Assembly: GCA_038531315.1 (NCBI GenBank)
Contig: JBCBBT010000057.1
Span: 1 to 20,913, forward strand
Reading direction: 5' to 3'
Length of the DNA stretch: 20,913 nt
From: JAJFFW01 sp038531315
GTDB taxonomy: Bacteria > Pseudomonadota > Alphaproteobacteria > Caulobacterales > Parvularculaceae
Shown here: one piece after another, positions 7,538-14,853 of the stretch
Layout of the letters: each line of letters starts with the position of its first letter
How positions within the stretch are numbered: position 1 is the first letter of the stretch
Position numbers and translations under genes: made by a program
Notes under the pieces: generated by a model
Database searches by the model: none
What the model was told of the DNA's origin: nothing
What the model saw: the letters and a program-made list of their open reading frames with translations, nothing else

Positions 7538-9685
7538 TCAGTCGAAAACGTCATCCCAGGGAAACCCGAACAGCACGGGCTCGGGCGCGCCTGGCGTTTC
7601 CAGAAAAGTGTCGGTGATCTGGTACGATGCCGCCGGGACGGCGAACATGGAGCCATCCGCGTCGAGCAATAGCCCCCGCGCTTCGCGCGCGCCCGCATTG
7701 TCCCCGCGGCGCACGAGCCGGCGCGTCACGAAAAGCGGTTGCGCGGTTTCGGTTGTCTCAAATCCTGACACGGTGAGAACAAAGTCTTCATTCATGCGCG
7801 CATCCCAGAAGAAACAGGCCGGCAGATTGATGCAGGCGAGATTTTCGATTGTCTGATCGGAAACCCGGCGAAAGCCCGGCTGGCGGGAGAACATTACGCC
7901 GCCCCGCGACTTTTGCGGTTGCGACATGTCGGTGCGGCGCTCGCGCTGTTCGCCGCGTCTTTCGTAGAAACTCACATGAGTGTCGCCAAACGTGTTCTCG
8001 CTTTGGCCGATCAGCGTCGTGTTGCGGATGACCGGTCCGCCGACAATGCCGATATGGCTGTCGGAGATTGCGGCCCCATCCAGAACGAGGCTGCTCTCAA
8101 GCCAGGCGCCGCCAAATTGCGTTTTATAGGCGGTGAAATTGCGAATGGTGCACACCGGATCGCTCGCCAGTTTCGTGAAGATCTGATCTTCCGCAAACAG
8201 ACCAAACCCGCGTGCGCGCGGTCCATAAAGGTCCGGACTGCCGAGGCGGCGAAATATCGAATGCGCAGCATTGTCGGCGAAATCACAGACCTCGCCGCCG
8301 CGCGCCTGTCCCTGATAGGCGGCGAGCGTCACGCCGCGGCGTGTCTTATCGAGAAAAAAGCCATTGCCGCCAACTGAACCCGCCGCGCGGTTCGCCCTGA
8401 TCGTGTTGAAGAAATTCGTGCCCCAGAAATGCGACGCACGCGGTTCTTCCTGTTCAAAGCGCCCGCCGCCAGTCGAGCCCAGAAACGCGCGCTCATCGCC
8501 GGTCAACCGGTAATTCAGCACCGAGAGATTGCCTTCGAGCCGGTTGAACATTTCATCGCCTTCCTCGGCGAAGACAAAGACGTGGCCGAGCGTGTTGTGC
8601 GCGACGTTGTTTGAAACCCGCACATTGTTGACCCCATGGAGATTGACGGCCCGCTGAAACGTTTCATCGAAGGAATTGTTGCGCACGTAACTGTTGCGCC
8701 CGTCGTCGGTCAGGTGAAAGTGGATCGCATAGCGGCCCTGACGGCGCAGCTGGCCCATGCGGCGGAAAAGGACGCCCTCAATGCGCGCTTCGGAGGCTTT
8801 GTCATAACCGGGCCGCATGAAGCTTGGATCAACGCCTCGTTCCAGATAGGAGCTTCGGTCGCGCCGGCGCACGTTTTTCTGCGTCCGCTCAAGCGATTCG
8901 TTCATGATCATCATGTGACCGCCGATCTGGTCCGTCCGCGAGGCCTCGTCGCCTTCAATGATGATATTGCGGCTCAAGAGACCAACCTCGGCGCGCATGT
9001 CGATCGCGCCGCCGCCATAGTCGATTGTCTCGCCAAAATGATCGCGCGCCAGCGGCTCGGTGAAAAAGACCGTGCGCCCGTCGCTGCTGACCTCGTTGAT
9101 GATTCGGGTTTCGGCCTCCTCAGCGGCCATGCCGCTCGGCGCGACAACGACTTTATCGCCGGCGCGCCAGTTGACCGGTTCCGACAGAAAAAGCGAGGTC
9201 GCGCCCTTGCGGCCATGGGCGGCGAGCGTGGTCCAGCTCACAAGTCCCTTGTCGGCGCCGTGAAGATCAAGCTCGCCGCCGCGCATCACCATCAAAAACC
9301 GTCCGTGAACGTTCATGAAATCCGGAACCGGCGCACCGGAACCGGTCAGCGTGATGACAAGGCGGCCGGCGAAGGGGTCTTCTTCAGTCCCTGCAACAAA
9401 GCGCGCCTCTTCGCCCATGACGGCGATGCGGTTGGCGCTGATCGTCACGGTCTCGCACGCGGCGCCAAGCTGGTTGTCAATCGTGAACGCGCCGCGAACA
9501 ATCAGACTGTCAAGGGCGAGGGCGCACCGGTCGAGCCTCACATCGGCCCCGACTGGGATCACGGCGGCCCCGGTTTCTTTTTCATAAAGCGCGGAAAAGT
9601 TTTGCGCCGCTGTGACGGGCGCCGACCCCATGGCCAGCGTCGCCGCGAGCGCCGCCGCGGCAATGGGTTGACCGGATTTTACCAT
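7538..9685 (-). CDS. Exported G8-domain, right-handed beta-helix protein (CEMIP/TMEM2-like)
   Basis: The 715-residue product starts with a signal peptide (residues 1–26; hydrophobic AAAALAATLAMG core, cleavage near VTA/AQ). Residues about 30–160 look like a G8 domain: a beta-rich stretch with many Gly and the GGELDLHG motif. Next is WRAGDKVVVAPSG and the segment RAEVGLLSRNIIIEGD (231–246). Residues about 300–400 carry a block resembling animal CEMIP and TMEM2: GRYAIHFHL (317–325), then the Phe/His-rich FQRAVNLHG and NTLGHVFVFAEEGDE. In those proteins this precedes parallel beta-helix repeats, which also fit here. CEMIP and TMEM2 are linked to hyaluronan depolymerisation; whether this bacterial relative cuts or binds a glycan is unknown. 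GGGAGAG (9691–9697) precedes the ATG by 5 nt. It is monocistronic, with its own terminator. Confidence 0.8.
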   Translation of the reverse strand: MVKSGQPIAAAALAATLAMGSAPVTAAQNFSALYEKETGAAVIPVGADVRLDRCALALDSLIVRGAFTIDNQLGAACETVTISANRIAVMGEEARFVAGTEEDPFAGRLVITLTGSGAPVPDFMNVHGRFLMVMRGGELDLHGADKGLVSWTTLAAHGRKGATSLFLSEPVNWRAGDKVVVAPSGMAAEEAETRIINEVSSDGRTVFFTEPLARDHFGETIDYGGGAIDMRAEVGLLSRNIIIEGDEASRTDQIGGHMMIMNESLERTQKNVRRRDRSSYLERGVDPSFMRPGYDKASEARIEGVLFRRMGQLRRQGRYAIHFHLTDDGRNSYVRNNSFDETFQRAVNLHGVNNVRVSNNVAHNTLGHVFVFAEEGDEMFNRLEGNLSVLNYRLTGDERAFLGSTGGGRFEQEEPRASHFWGTNFFNTIRANRAAGSVGGNGFFLDKTRRGVTLAAYQGQARGGEVCDFADNAAHSIFRRLGSPDLYGPRARGFGLFAEDQIFTKLASDPVCTIRNFTAYKTQFGGAWLESSLVLDGAAISDSHIGIVGGPVIRNTTLIGQSENTFGDTHVSFYERRGEQRERRTDMSQPQKSRGGVMFSRQPGFRRVSDQTIENLACINLPACFFWDARMNEDFVLTVSGFETTETAQPLFVTRRLVRRGDNAGAREARGLLLDADGSMFAVPAASYQITDTFLETPGAPEPVLFGFPWDDVFD

Positions 9686-9972
9686 TTTGTCTCTCCCTTC
9701 AAATCATCAGCCGAAAAAAAGCGTACACGGAAGGTGGCGAATAGCGGATGAAGCTTCTGTAAAGCGAGGCTGTTGAAATTGCTGAAAACTTTCACCGAAT
9801 TGAAATGTGGCGAAAAAGTGGTGGCCGAACAGTGCGCTAGCCGGATTGTGCGCGGTGCGCCGCACGCCATTAACAAATCGTAGGGCGGTGCGGGCCCGCC
9901 TGAGGGAAGAGCGAGAGAGCGCCGCTGCCGGTGCGGCTTCACCTGCCTCGCGACCTCTCTATAGTGCGGGTT
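9686..9972. other. Divergent intergenic region, longest gene-free stretch in the window
   Basis: This 287-bp region separates two divergent genes, so it should hold a promoter in each direction. I see no convincing -35/-10 pair. It contains two TTGAAAT copies (9773–9779 and 9800–9806) and a small GC hairpin (GTGCG 9848–9852 with CGCAC 9861–9865). A GC-rich inverted stretch around 9883–9899 could be 5'-UTR structure. If the thioesterase starts at the upstream GTG (9931) rather than 9973, the gap shrinks by 42 bp. Confidence 0.4.
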
Positions 9973-10419
9973 ATGGTGGTGCAGAAAAATTTGGCGTGGC
10001 CGGTCGTCGATCCCTTTATCGAGGAACGGGTCGCCGGCCCTGACGACATCGACGAATTCGGGCACGTCAATAATCTGCGCTATCCCGCCTGGGCGCTTGA
10101 TACGGCCTGGGCCCATTCCGCCGTGCTCGGTTTCACCATCGAAGACTACAAGCGCATCGGCGTCGGATGCGTCGTCTGGCGTCACGAGTTTGATTATGTC
10201 GCGCCGGTCCTCGAAGGCGAGACCATTCTCGTCGGCACCTGGATTGCTTCCAATGACGGGCGCTTGCGCACAACGCGCGCTTATGAGATGCGTCGCAAAA
10301 CGGACGGGGCCGTGTGTTTTCGCGGCCAAACGCTGTTTGTTACAATCGATATGAAAAGCGGCAAGCCGGCGCGGATGCCGAAATCGTTCGCCGCCTATCA
10401 ACCGGCGACGCCCGCCTGA
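9973..10419 (+). CDS. Hotdog-fold acyl-CoA thioesterase (4HBT family)
   Basis: The 148-residue product is the length of a single hotdog-fold domain. Near the N-terminus it has DDIDEFGHVNNLRYPAW, the 4-hydroxybenzoyl-CoA/YbgC-type signature in which the Asp and His-Val-Asn-Asn surround the active site. VVWRHEFDYVAPVLEGETI is the typical following beta-strand segment. It is expected to hydrolyse a fatty acyl- or aromatic acyl-CoA (or -ACP) in the cytoplasm; the substrate cannot be read from sequence. The start is uncertain. The ATG at 9973 has only a weak GCGGG upstream, and in-frame GTGs exist at 9931 and 9964. yajQ starts 22 nt after the stop, so the two are probably cotranscribed. Confidence 0.85.
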   Translation: MVVQKNLAWPVVDPFIEERVAGPDDIDEFGHVNNLRYPAWALDTAWAHSAVLGFTIEDYKRIGVGCVVWRHEFDYVAPVLEGETILVGTWIASNDGRLRTTRAYEMRRKTDGAVCFRGQTLFVTIDMKSGKPARMPKSFAAYQPATPA

Positions 10420-10441
10420 TAAACCTGGAGGACCAAGCGCC

Positions 10442-10927
10442 ATGCCATCTTTTGATGTGGTCTCGGAAGTCGATGTCGCCGAAGCCGAGAACGCCATCCA
10501 GAATGTGATGCGCGAAATCGGCACGCGTTACGATTTCAAAGGGTCGAAATCGACCGTCGACATGAAAGACGGGGTCATCACGATCCACGCCGACGACGAC
10601 ATGAAGCTGCGCCAGATGCACGAAATCCTGCAGGCCAACATGCAAAAGCGCGGCATCGAGCCGGGCTCGCTTGACTATCAGAAAGAAGAGCCGGCGGCGG
10701 GCCAGTCGGTGCGCCAGAATGTGCTTTTGAAAGAGGGGGTCGCGAAAGAACTCGCCAAGGACCTCGTGAAGAAAATCAAGGCCGAGAAGTTCAAGGTGCA
10801 GGTGGCGATACAGGGCGCGGAATTGCGGGTGACAGGCAAGAAACGCGACGACCTGCAGGATGTCATCGCCTTCCTGAGGGGGCTGAAAATCGATCAGCCG
10901 CTGCAATACAAAAATTTTCGGGACTAA
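10442..10927 (+). CDS. yajQ: YajQ-family nucleotide-binding protein
   Basis: The 161-residue protein matches the YajQ/UPF0234 family over its full length. It opens with PSFDVVSEVDVAEAENA, followed by the RYDFKGSKS motif, and ends with the usual LQDVIAFLRG and PLQYKNFRD. YajQ proteins have two ferredoxin-like domains and bind nucleotides. The Xanthomonas homologue is reported to bind cyclic di-GMP and act with a transcription factor. A good Shine-Dalgarno sequence (TGGAGG, about 10426–10431) precedes the ATG. It sits 22 nt after the thioesterase gene and 88 nt before the ACP gene. Confidence 0.95.
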   Translation: MPSFDVVSEVDVAEAENAIQNVMREIGTRYDFKGSKSTVDMKDGVITIHADDDMKLRQMHEILQANMQKRGIEPGSLDYQKEEPAAGQSVRQNVLLKEGVAKELAKDLVKKIKAEKFKVQVAIQGAELRVTGKKRDDLQDVIAFLRGLKIDQPLQYKNFRD

Positions 10928-11015
10928 GGCCCGCCGCTGGCCCGCCGGGCGCTTGGACGCTGCGGGCCAATTGCGCTATGGCTGGACAAAACGGGGATTC
11001 GCCCGAGGAGCATCT

Positions 11016-11267
11016 ATGGCCGATATCGACGCCGCCATGCTGGACATCATCAAGGAACACGCTGTCGGCCTGACGGGCGCGCCGAGCCGCGACACGCTGA
11101 TTGCCGATCTCGGCATCGATTCCTTTGCGATCGTGGAGATCATCTACGAGGTTGAAGAAAAGCTTGATATCGAAGTGCCCTTCAACGCCAATGAAAATCC
11201 GCTCGGGGACATGAAATCCGTCGGCGATTTGATCGACGCGGTGAAAAACCTCGCGGCGCAGGCCTGA
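11016..11267 (+). CDS. Accessory acyl carrier protein
   Basis: The 83-residue acidic protein has the phosphopantetheine attachment motif DLGIDSFAIVEIIYEVEEKL, with Ser36 as the attachment site. The usual DSL is DSF here. The rest matches a four-helix ACP. It is not housekeeping AcpP by sequence, and it lacks the features I would expect of rhizobial AcpXL. The ATG at 11016 has GAGGAG 5 nt upstream; the frame is open to 10953, but that extension looks non-coding. A ketosynthase starts 9 nt downstream and a DUF4105 gene follows it, so this ACP probably carries an acyl or beta-ketoacyl chain for that cassette rather than for bulk fatty acid synthesis. Confidence 0.9.
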   Translation: MADIDAAMLDIIKEHAVGLTGAPSRDTLIADLGIDSFAIVEIIYEVEEKLDIEVPFNANENPLGDMKSVGDLIDAVKNLAAQA

Positions 11268-11276
11268 CCGGCTGCG

Positions 11277-12500
11277 ATGTCGAGGCAGGAGCGGCGCGTT
11301 GTTGTCACGGGGCTCGGCGCCATCTCGGGCAGCGGGGTCGGCGTCGCCGCCTTCTGGGACAATCTGAAGGAAGGCCGCTGTGCGATCCGGTCTTCGTATT
11401 ACACCGAAGGCGAAGGGCTGGAGCTGACGCTCCCGACGGCGCCGATCCAGGACTTTGACGTCAAAGCATTCGACCTTGGCCGTGAACTTGGCCGCGCGGA
11501 CCCCTTTAGCCATTACGCGGCGATTGCGGCTGATGAAGCGATCGGCGATGCGGGACTTGAGATCGATGAAGCGCTCAGTACACGAACGGCCTGTATTCTC
11601 GGCGCCGGGATCGGGGGACAAGCGGCGATGGATGCGGCGTTTACCGGCATGCTCTTGCGCGGCCGGCGACCGCATCCCCTCACGATCCTGAAGACCATTC
11701 CGAACGCCGCCGCCAGCCAGTTGTCGATCCGTTACGGCGTGCGCGGCCCGGCCTATGCGATTTCGAGCGCCTGTGCGTCCGGAGCGCACGCCATCGGCGC
11801 GTGCGCGGGGCTCATTCGCATGGGCGCGGCGGACGCGGCGATCACCGGCGCGAGCGAGGCGGTGCTGACATATTCCGCTCTTGAGGCCTGGAAGGCGATG
11901 CACATCATGTCCGATGAATTGTGCCGGCCGTTTTCAAAAAACCGCAAAGGCCTGATCATTGGCGAAGGCGCCGGCATTCTGATTCTTGAAGAGTATGAAC
12001 GCGCCAAAAAACGCGGCGCCCGGATTTACGGCGAGGTGGCCGGCTTCGGCATGAACGCCGACGGCGCCGATATGATCAACCCCGCCGTCGAGGGGGCGAC
12101 TGCGGCCATGCGCCAGTCGCTCAACACTGTCGCCGTCGCCGACCCGGCGCGCGTCTATGTCAATGCGCACGGCACCGGCACGCTGATGAACGATCCGACC
12201 GAAACGAAAGCAATCCGCACGGTCTTCGGCGCCGACGCCGACGCGCTCGCTGTCTCATCGACGAAATCGATGCACGGACACCTGCTGGGCGCGGCGGGCG
12301 GCGTTGAGGCCATCGCCGCCCTGATGGCGCTGCGCGACGGCGTGATCCCGCCGACCATCAACTATGACGCGCCAGACCCCGAGTGCGATCTTGACGTGAC
12401 CCCGAACGAAGCGCGTGAGCGCCCGCTTGACGTCGCGGTTTCCAATTCATTCGCTTTCGGCGGCCTAAACGCGGTCCTAACGTTTACCGCGCTATCATAA
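11277..12500 (+). CDS. Beta-ketoacyl-ACP synthase, FabF (KAS II) type
   Basis: The 407-residue thiolase-fold enzyme condenses an acyl chain with malonyl-ACP. The catalytic set is complete: Cys166 in ISSACASGAHA, His298 in NAHGTGT, and Lys330/His335 in KSMHGHLLGAAGG (SMHGH instead of the usual SMTGH). The C-terminal SNSFAFGGLNAVL glycine loop is also present. It differs clearly from the FabB encoded at 15886–17106, so the window has two distinct ketosynthases. The ATG at 11277 lies 9 nt after the ACP stop, close enough for translational coupling, and the DUF4105 gene follows 22 nt downstream. It is likely a dedicated elongating enzyme for the adjacent ACP. I give no gene symbol because it may not be the housekeeping FabF. 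Confidence 0.93.
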   Translation: MSRQERRVVVTGLGAISGSGVGVAAFWDNLKEGRCAIRSSYYTEGEGLELTLPTAPIQDFDVKAFDLGRELGRADPFSHYAAIAADEAIGDAGLEIDEALSTRTACILGAGIGGQAAMDAAFTGMLLRGRRPHPLTILKTIPNAAASQLSIRYGVRGPAYAISSACASGAHAIGACAGLIRMGAADAAITGASEAVLTYSALEAWKAMHIMSDELCRPFSKNRKGLIIGEGAGILILEEYERAKKRGARIYGEVAGFGMNADGADMINPAVEGATAAMRQSLNTVAVADPARVYVNAHGTGTLMNDPTETKAIRTVFGADADALAVSSTKSMHGHLLGAAGGVEAIAALMALRDGVIPPTINYDAPDPECDLDVTPNEARERPLDVAVSNSFAFGGLNAVLTFTALS

Positions 12501-12522
12501 GCCGAAGGCAAGAGGGGCGTTG

Positions 12523-13404
12523 ATGACGCTGTGGCGCATGATTGAGATTTTGTTCGTTGCCTCTGCGCTGGCGGCGTTGGTCTTTGGCGCTGCGATTTTG
12601 ACGCGCAAGGCGAGCGGCGAGCGCGAATGGTCACCGCCCCTGGCGAAAGTCGCCTCCTTTCAGGCCGCCGGCGATGACCGCTACACGCTCGAAAATGTAC
12701 GCGCCTGGGAATACGGGCTCGACGGTCCGCTGCGCAAGGAATGGGAAACGGCGGCAGTGACGGCGGGCGACATCGCCGAGGTCTGGTTCTTTATTGAACC
12801 ATTCGCCGGCAATCCGCTTTTTGCACACAGCTTTCTTTCATTCGTCTTCGAAGGCGCGGCCGGCGCGCGCCAGACGCTCAGCATTTCGGTCGAGGCCCGC
12901 AAAGAGGCGAACGAAGCCTATTCAGCCTTCCGCGGCGCGTTACGCGCTTATGAGTTATTATATGTTTGGTCTACGGAAAAAGATGTCCTGTCGCGCATTG
13001 CGATCAAGCTCGACCACACGCTTTACGCCTATAAGCTGGAATTGACGCAGGATCAGGCGAAATCAATTTTTGAACACTTTGTGAAGCGTACGAACGAACT
13101 CGCCGCTAAGCCGCGTTTTTATAATACGCTCCATTCCAATTGCACCAATGAACTCGCAAAGGCGGTCAACGACGCCTACAAGGGCGCGTTGCCGTGGCAC
13201 CGCTCATGGGTGATGACGGGGCGTTCGGCCAAGTGGCTTTATCGTCTCGGATTTATTGGCGAGAAATCGGAACGCTTTGAAGCTCTGACACGCAGGTCGG
13301 ACATTCAGCCTTTTGTCAAAGAGTTTGTCACAGCGCCGGGCGAGACTTTCTCGCAAAACTGGCGCGGGGCGCTCGGCGGCGTGAAACCGTCGCCGTCCCC
13401 TTAA
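12523..13404 (+). CDS. Membrane-anchored DUF4105 (Lnb N-terminal domain-like) protein
   Basis: The 293-residue protein has one N-terminal transmembrane segment (about residues 6–27), then a periplasmic-looking domain that I recognise as DUF4105. Typical blocks are AHSFLSFVFE (His102), SISVEARKEANEAYSAFRG, YELLYVWSTEKDV, and FYNTLHSNCTNEL (Cys207). The conserved His and the Cys in NCT suggest a papain/NlpC-like thiol active site. Pfam has linked this family to the periplasmic domain of the Bacteroides lipoprotein N-acyltransferase Lnb; that is from memory. Function here is therefore unproven: acyltransferase or amidase/peptidase. The ATG at 12523 is chosen over the TTG at 12520, with AGAGGGG (12511–12517) upstream. 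The last gene of the ACP–ketosynthase cassette; its stop codon overlaps the stop of the convergent gene. Confidence 0.82.
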   Translation: MTLWRMIEILFVASALAALVFGAAILTRKASGEREWSPPLAKVASFQAAGDDRYTLENVRAWEYGLDGPLRKEWETAAVTAGDIAEVWFFIEPFAGNPLFAHSFLSFVFEGAAGARQTLSISVEARKEANEAYSAFRGALRAYELLYVWSTEKDVLSRIAIKLDHTLYAYKLELTQDQAKSIFEHFVKRTNELAAKPRFYNTLHSNCTNELAKAVNDAYKGALPWHRSWVMTGRSAKWLYRLGFIGEKSERFEALTRRSDIQPFVKEFVTAPGETFSQNWRGALGGVKPSPSP

Positions 13405-13766
13405 GCGTGTGCGGGTTTCGCCGGCGCTTTAACCGCCGGCCGGCCCGCCGCTTTGCTTCTGATTGCAAAGAACAGCGCCGCCATGGCGAGGATGCCCGCA
13501 TAGCGCACGATATAGATGCCGACATTGTCGAGGAATGTTGTGAACAGAGCGCCGATCGAGGCGTAGATCGAATGAATGTCGGCGCCGGCGGAGGCTTGCG
13601 CGGCAATCGGCCAGATCGCCTGATCGAGGATCAGCCCCCAGAGACACAAGCGCCATACGGGCCGTTTTTTCGCGGCGATCATGGCGATAAAAAAGGCGAA
13701 GAGAACGGCGCGGCCAACGTCGCTGCCTGAAAAACCGAGGCTGAAAATATATTGAAGATCTTCCAT
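13401..13766 (-). CDS. Small integral membrane protein, function unknown
   Basis: The 121-residue protein has three likely transmembrane segments (about residues 17–32, 38–57 and 66–102, the last long enough for two passes). The tail is short, basic and Ala/Pro-rich. I do not recognise a family. The open frame extends to 14165, but the ATG at 13766 has a good Shine-Dalgarno site (GAGGAG on the minus strand, 13776–13781, 9 nt away), and codons upstream of it look non-coding. The gene converges on the DUF4105 gene with both stop codons sharing the sequence TTAA at 13401–13404. It is divergent from the methyltransferase fusion, 129 bp away. Confidence 0.7.
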   Translation of the reverse strand: MEDLQYIFSLGFSGSDVGRAVLFAFFIAMIAAKKRPVWRLCLWGLILDQAIWPIAAQASAGADIHSIYASIGALFTTFLDNVGIYIVRYAGILAMAALFFAIRSKAAGRPAVKAPAKPAHA

Positions 13767-13895
13767 CGGACGGGCTCCTCTACGCCGCCATAACGCGCAA
13801 AACATGGTTAAGGCCCGGTAAAAATTTAGAGATTGCGCCGCCGCAACCGCAACAATCGGGTGGCGGCGGGCGCTCGTGCGCGCGATATTGCGGCC

Positions 13896-14804
13896 ATGAC
13901 CGACCCCTTGACGAAGACCCCGCCCGCGCGCCTTGCGGCGCAGACCGTTGACGACCGCGGCGCGCCGCCCTTTGGCTGCGTCGCCGCCGCGATCGACTAT
14001 CTTGTCGATCATTATGAAGACGCGCCGAGCCTTGAGGAAACGGCGGCGCATGTGGGCCTCAGCCCGGCGCATTTCCAGCGTGTCTTCAAGGCGGGCGCAG
14101 GCGTCTCGCCGAAACGGTTTTTGCAGTTCATGGCCGCCGGCGAGGCCAAGCGAACGCTCGACCACGGGGGCTCGCTGCTCGATGCGACGTTATCCGCCGG
14201 GCTTTCCGGGCCGTCGCGGTTGCATGATTTGTTTCTCGCCGCCGAGGCGATGACGCCTGGCGCCTACAAGAACAAAGGCGCAGGGCTGACGATCCGCTAC
14301 AGCGTTTCGGACGGCCCTTTCGGCGCAGCGTTGATCGGCGCCACCGACAAGGGCGTGTGCTGGCTTTCCTTTCCTGGCGACGGCGGGCTTGAGCGCTCTT
14401 TGCGCGAAATGAAAGAAGATTGGCCGGCGGCGGTTTTTGTTGAAGATGCGGACTACATAGCGCCGATTGGCGCCAAAGCGTTCGCTTTCGCCGCCGGGCG
14501 CGCGCTCGACAAGCCGCTCGGCCTTCATGTTCAGGGTACAAATTTTCAGCTCAAGGTCTGGGAAGCACTGCTGAAAATCCCGCTCGGCGCCTGCGTGACC
14601 TATGGCGATATTGCCCGCGATCTTGGCAATCCGAAAGGATCACGGGCCGTCGGGACGGCCGTCGGCGCAAACATGATTTCGCTCCTGATCCCTTGTCACC
14701 GGGTCATCCTGTCCTCAGGCGCGGTGCACAATTACCGCTGGGGCGTTGGCCGCAAGAAGGCGATCCTCGCCATGGAGAGCGCAATAGCGGCGGAGGCGGG
14801 ATAG
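13896..14804 (+). CDS. AraC-type HTH / methylated-DNA–protein-cysteine methyltransferase fusion (Ada-like, no N-terminal zinc domain)
   Basis: The 302-residue protein joins an AraC-type helix-turn-helix region (residues about 28–125: SLEETAAHVGLSPAHFQRVFK, then the second helix pair ending in MTPGAYK) to an O6-alkylguanine-DNA alkyltransferase domain (about 140–295). The latter contains FQLKVWEALLKIPLGACVTYGDIA, SRAVG and the active site IPCHRV with Cys267. It repairs O6-methylguanine by suicide transfer to Cys267. E. coli Ada also has an N-terminal zinc/Cys domain that takes methyl from phosphotriesters and switches on transcription; it is absent here. How the HTH part is controlled is therefore unclear. 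The ATG at 13896 is the best start but has a poor Shine-Dalgarno sequence. The frame extends to 13833 with Arg-rich, unlikely residues. Confidence 0.9.
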   Translation: MTDPLTKTPPARLAAQTVDDRGAPPFGCVAAAIDYLVDHYEDAPSLEETAAHVGLSPAHFQRVFKAGAGVSPKRFLQFMAAGEAKRTLDHGGSLLDATLSAGLSGPSRLHDLFLAAEAMTPGAYKNKGAGLTIRYSVSDGPFGAALIGATDKGVCWLSFPGDGGLERSLREMKEDWPAAVFVEDADYIAPIGAKAFAFAAGRALDKPLGLHVQGTNFQLKVWEALLKIPLGACVTYGDIARDLGNPKGSRAVGTAVGANMISLLIPCHRVILSSGAVHNYRWGVGRKKAILAMESAIAAEAG

Positions 14805-14853
14805 GGGTTTAAAGATACCTTGAAAGCGTCAGGCGGAGGCGCCGCCGCGCCAT

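Noticed and set aside
8636..9751. 371-codon plus-strand open frame opposite the G8-domain gene
   Set aside because: Shadow. It has no recognisable motif, and the minus-strand gene has a signal peptide, Shine-Dalgarno site and terminator.
13808..13822. TTAA-N7-TAAA, resembling a CtrA site, between the small membrane gene and the methyltransferase fusion
   Set aside because: The second half is imperfect and lacks the final C; too weak to call.
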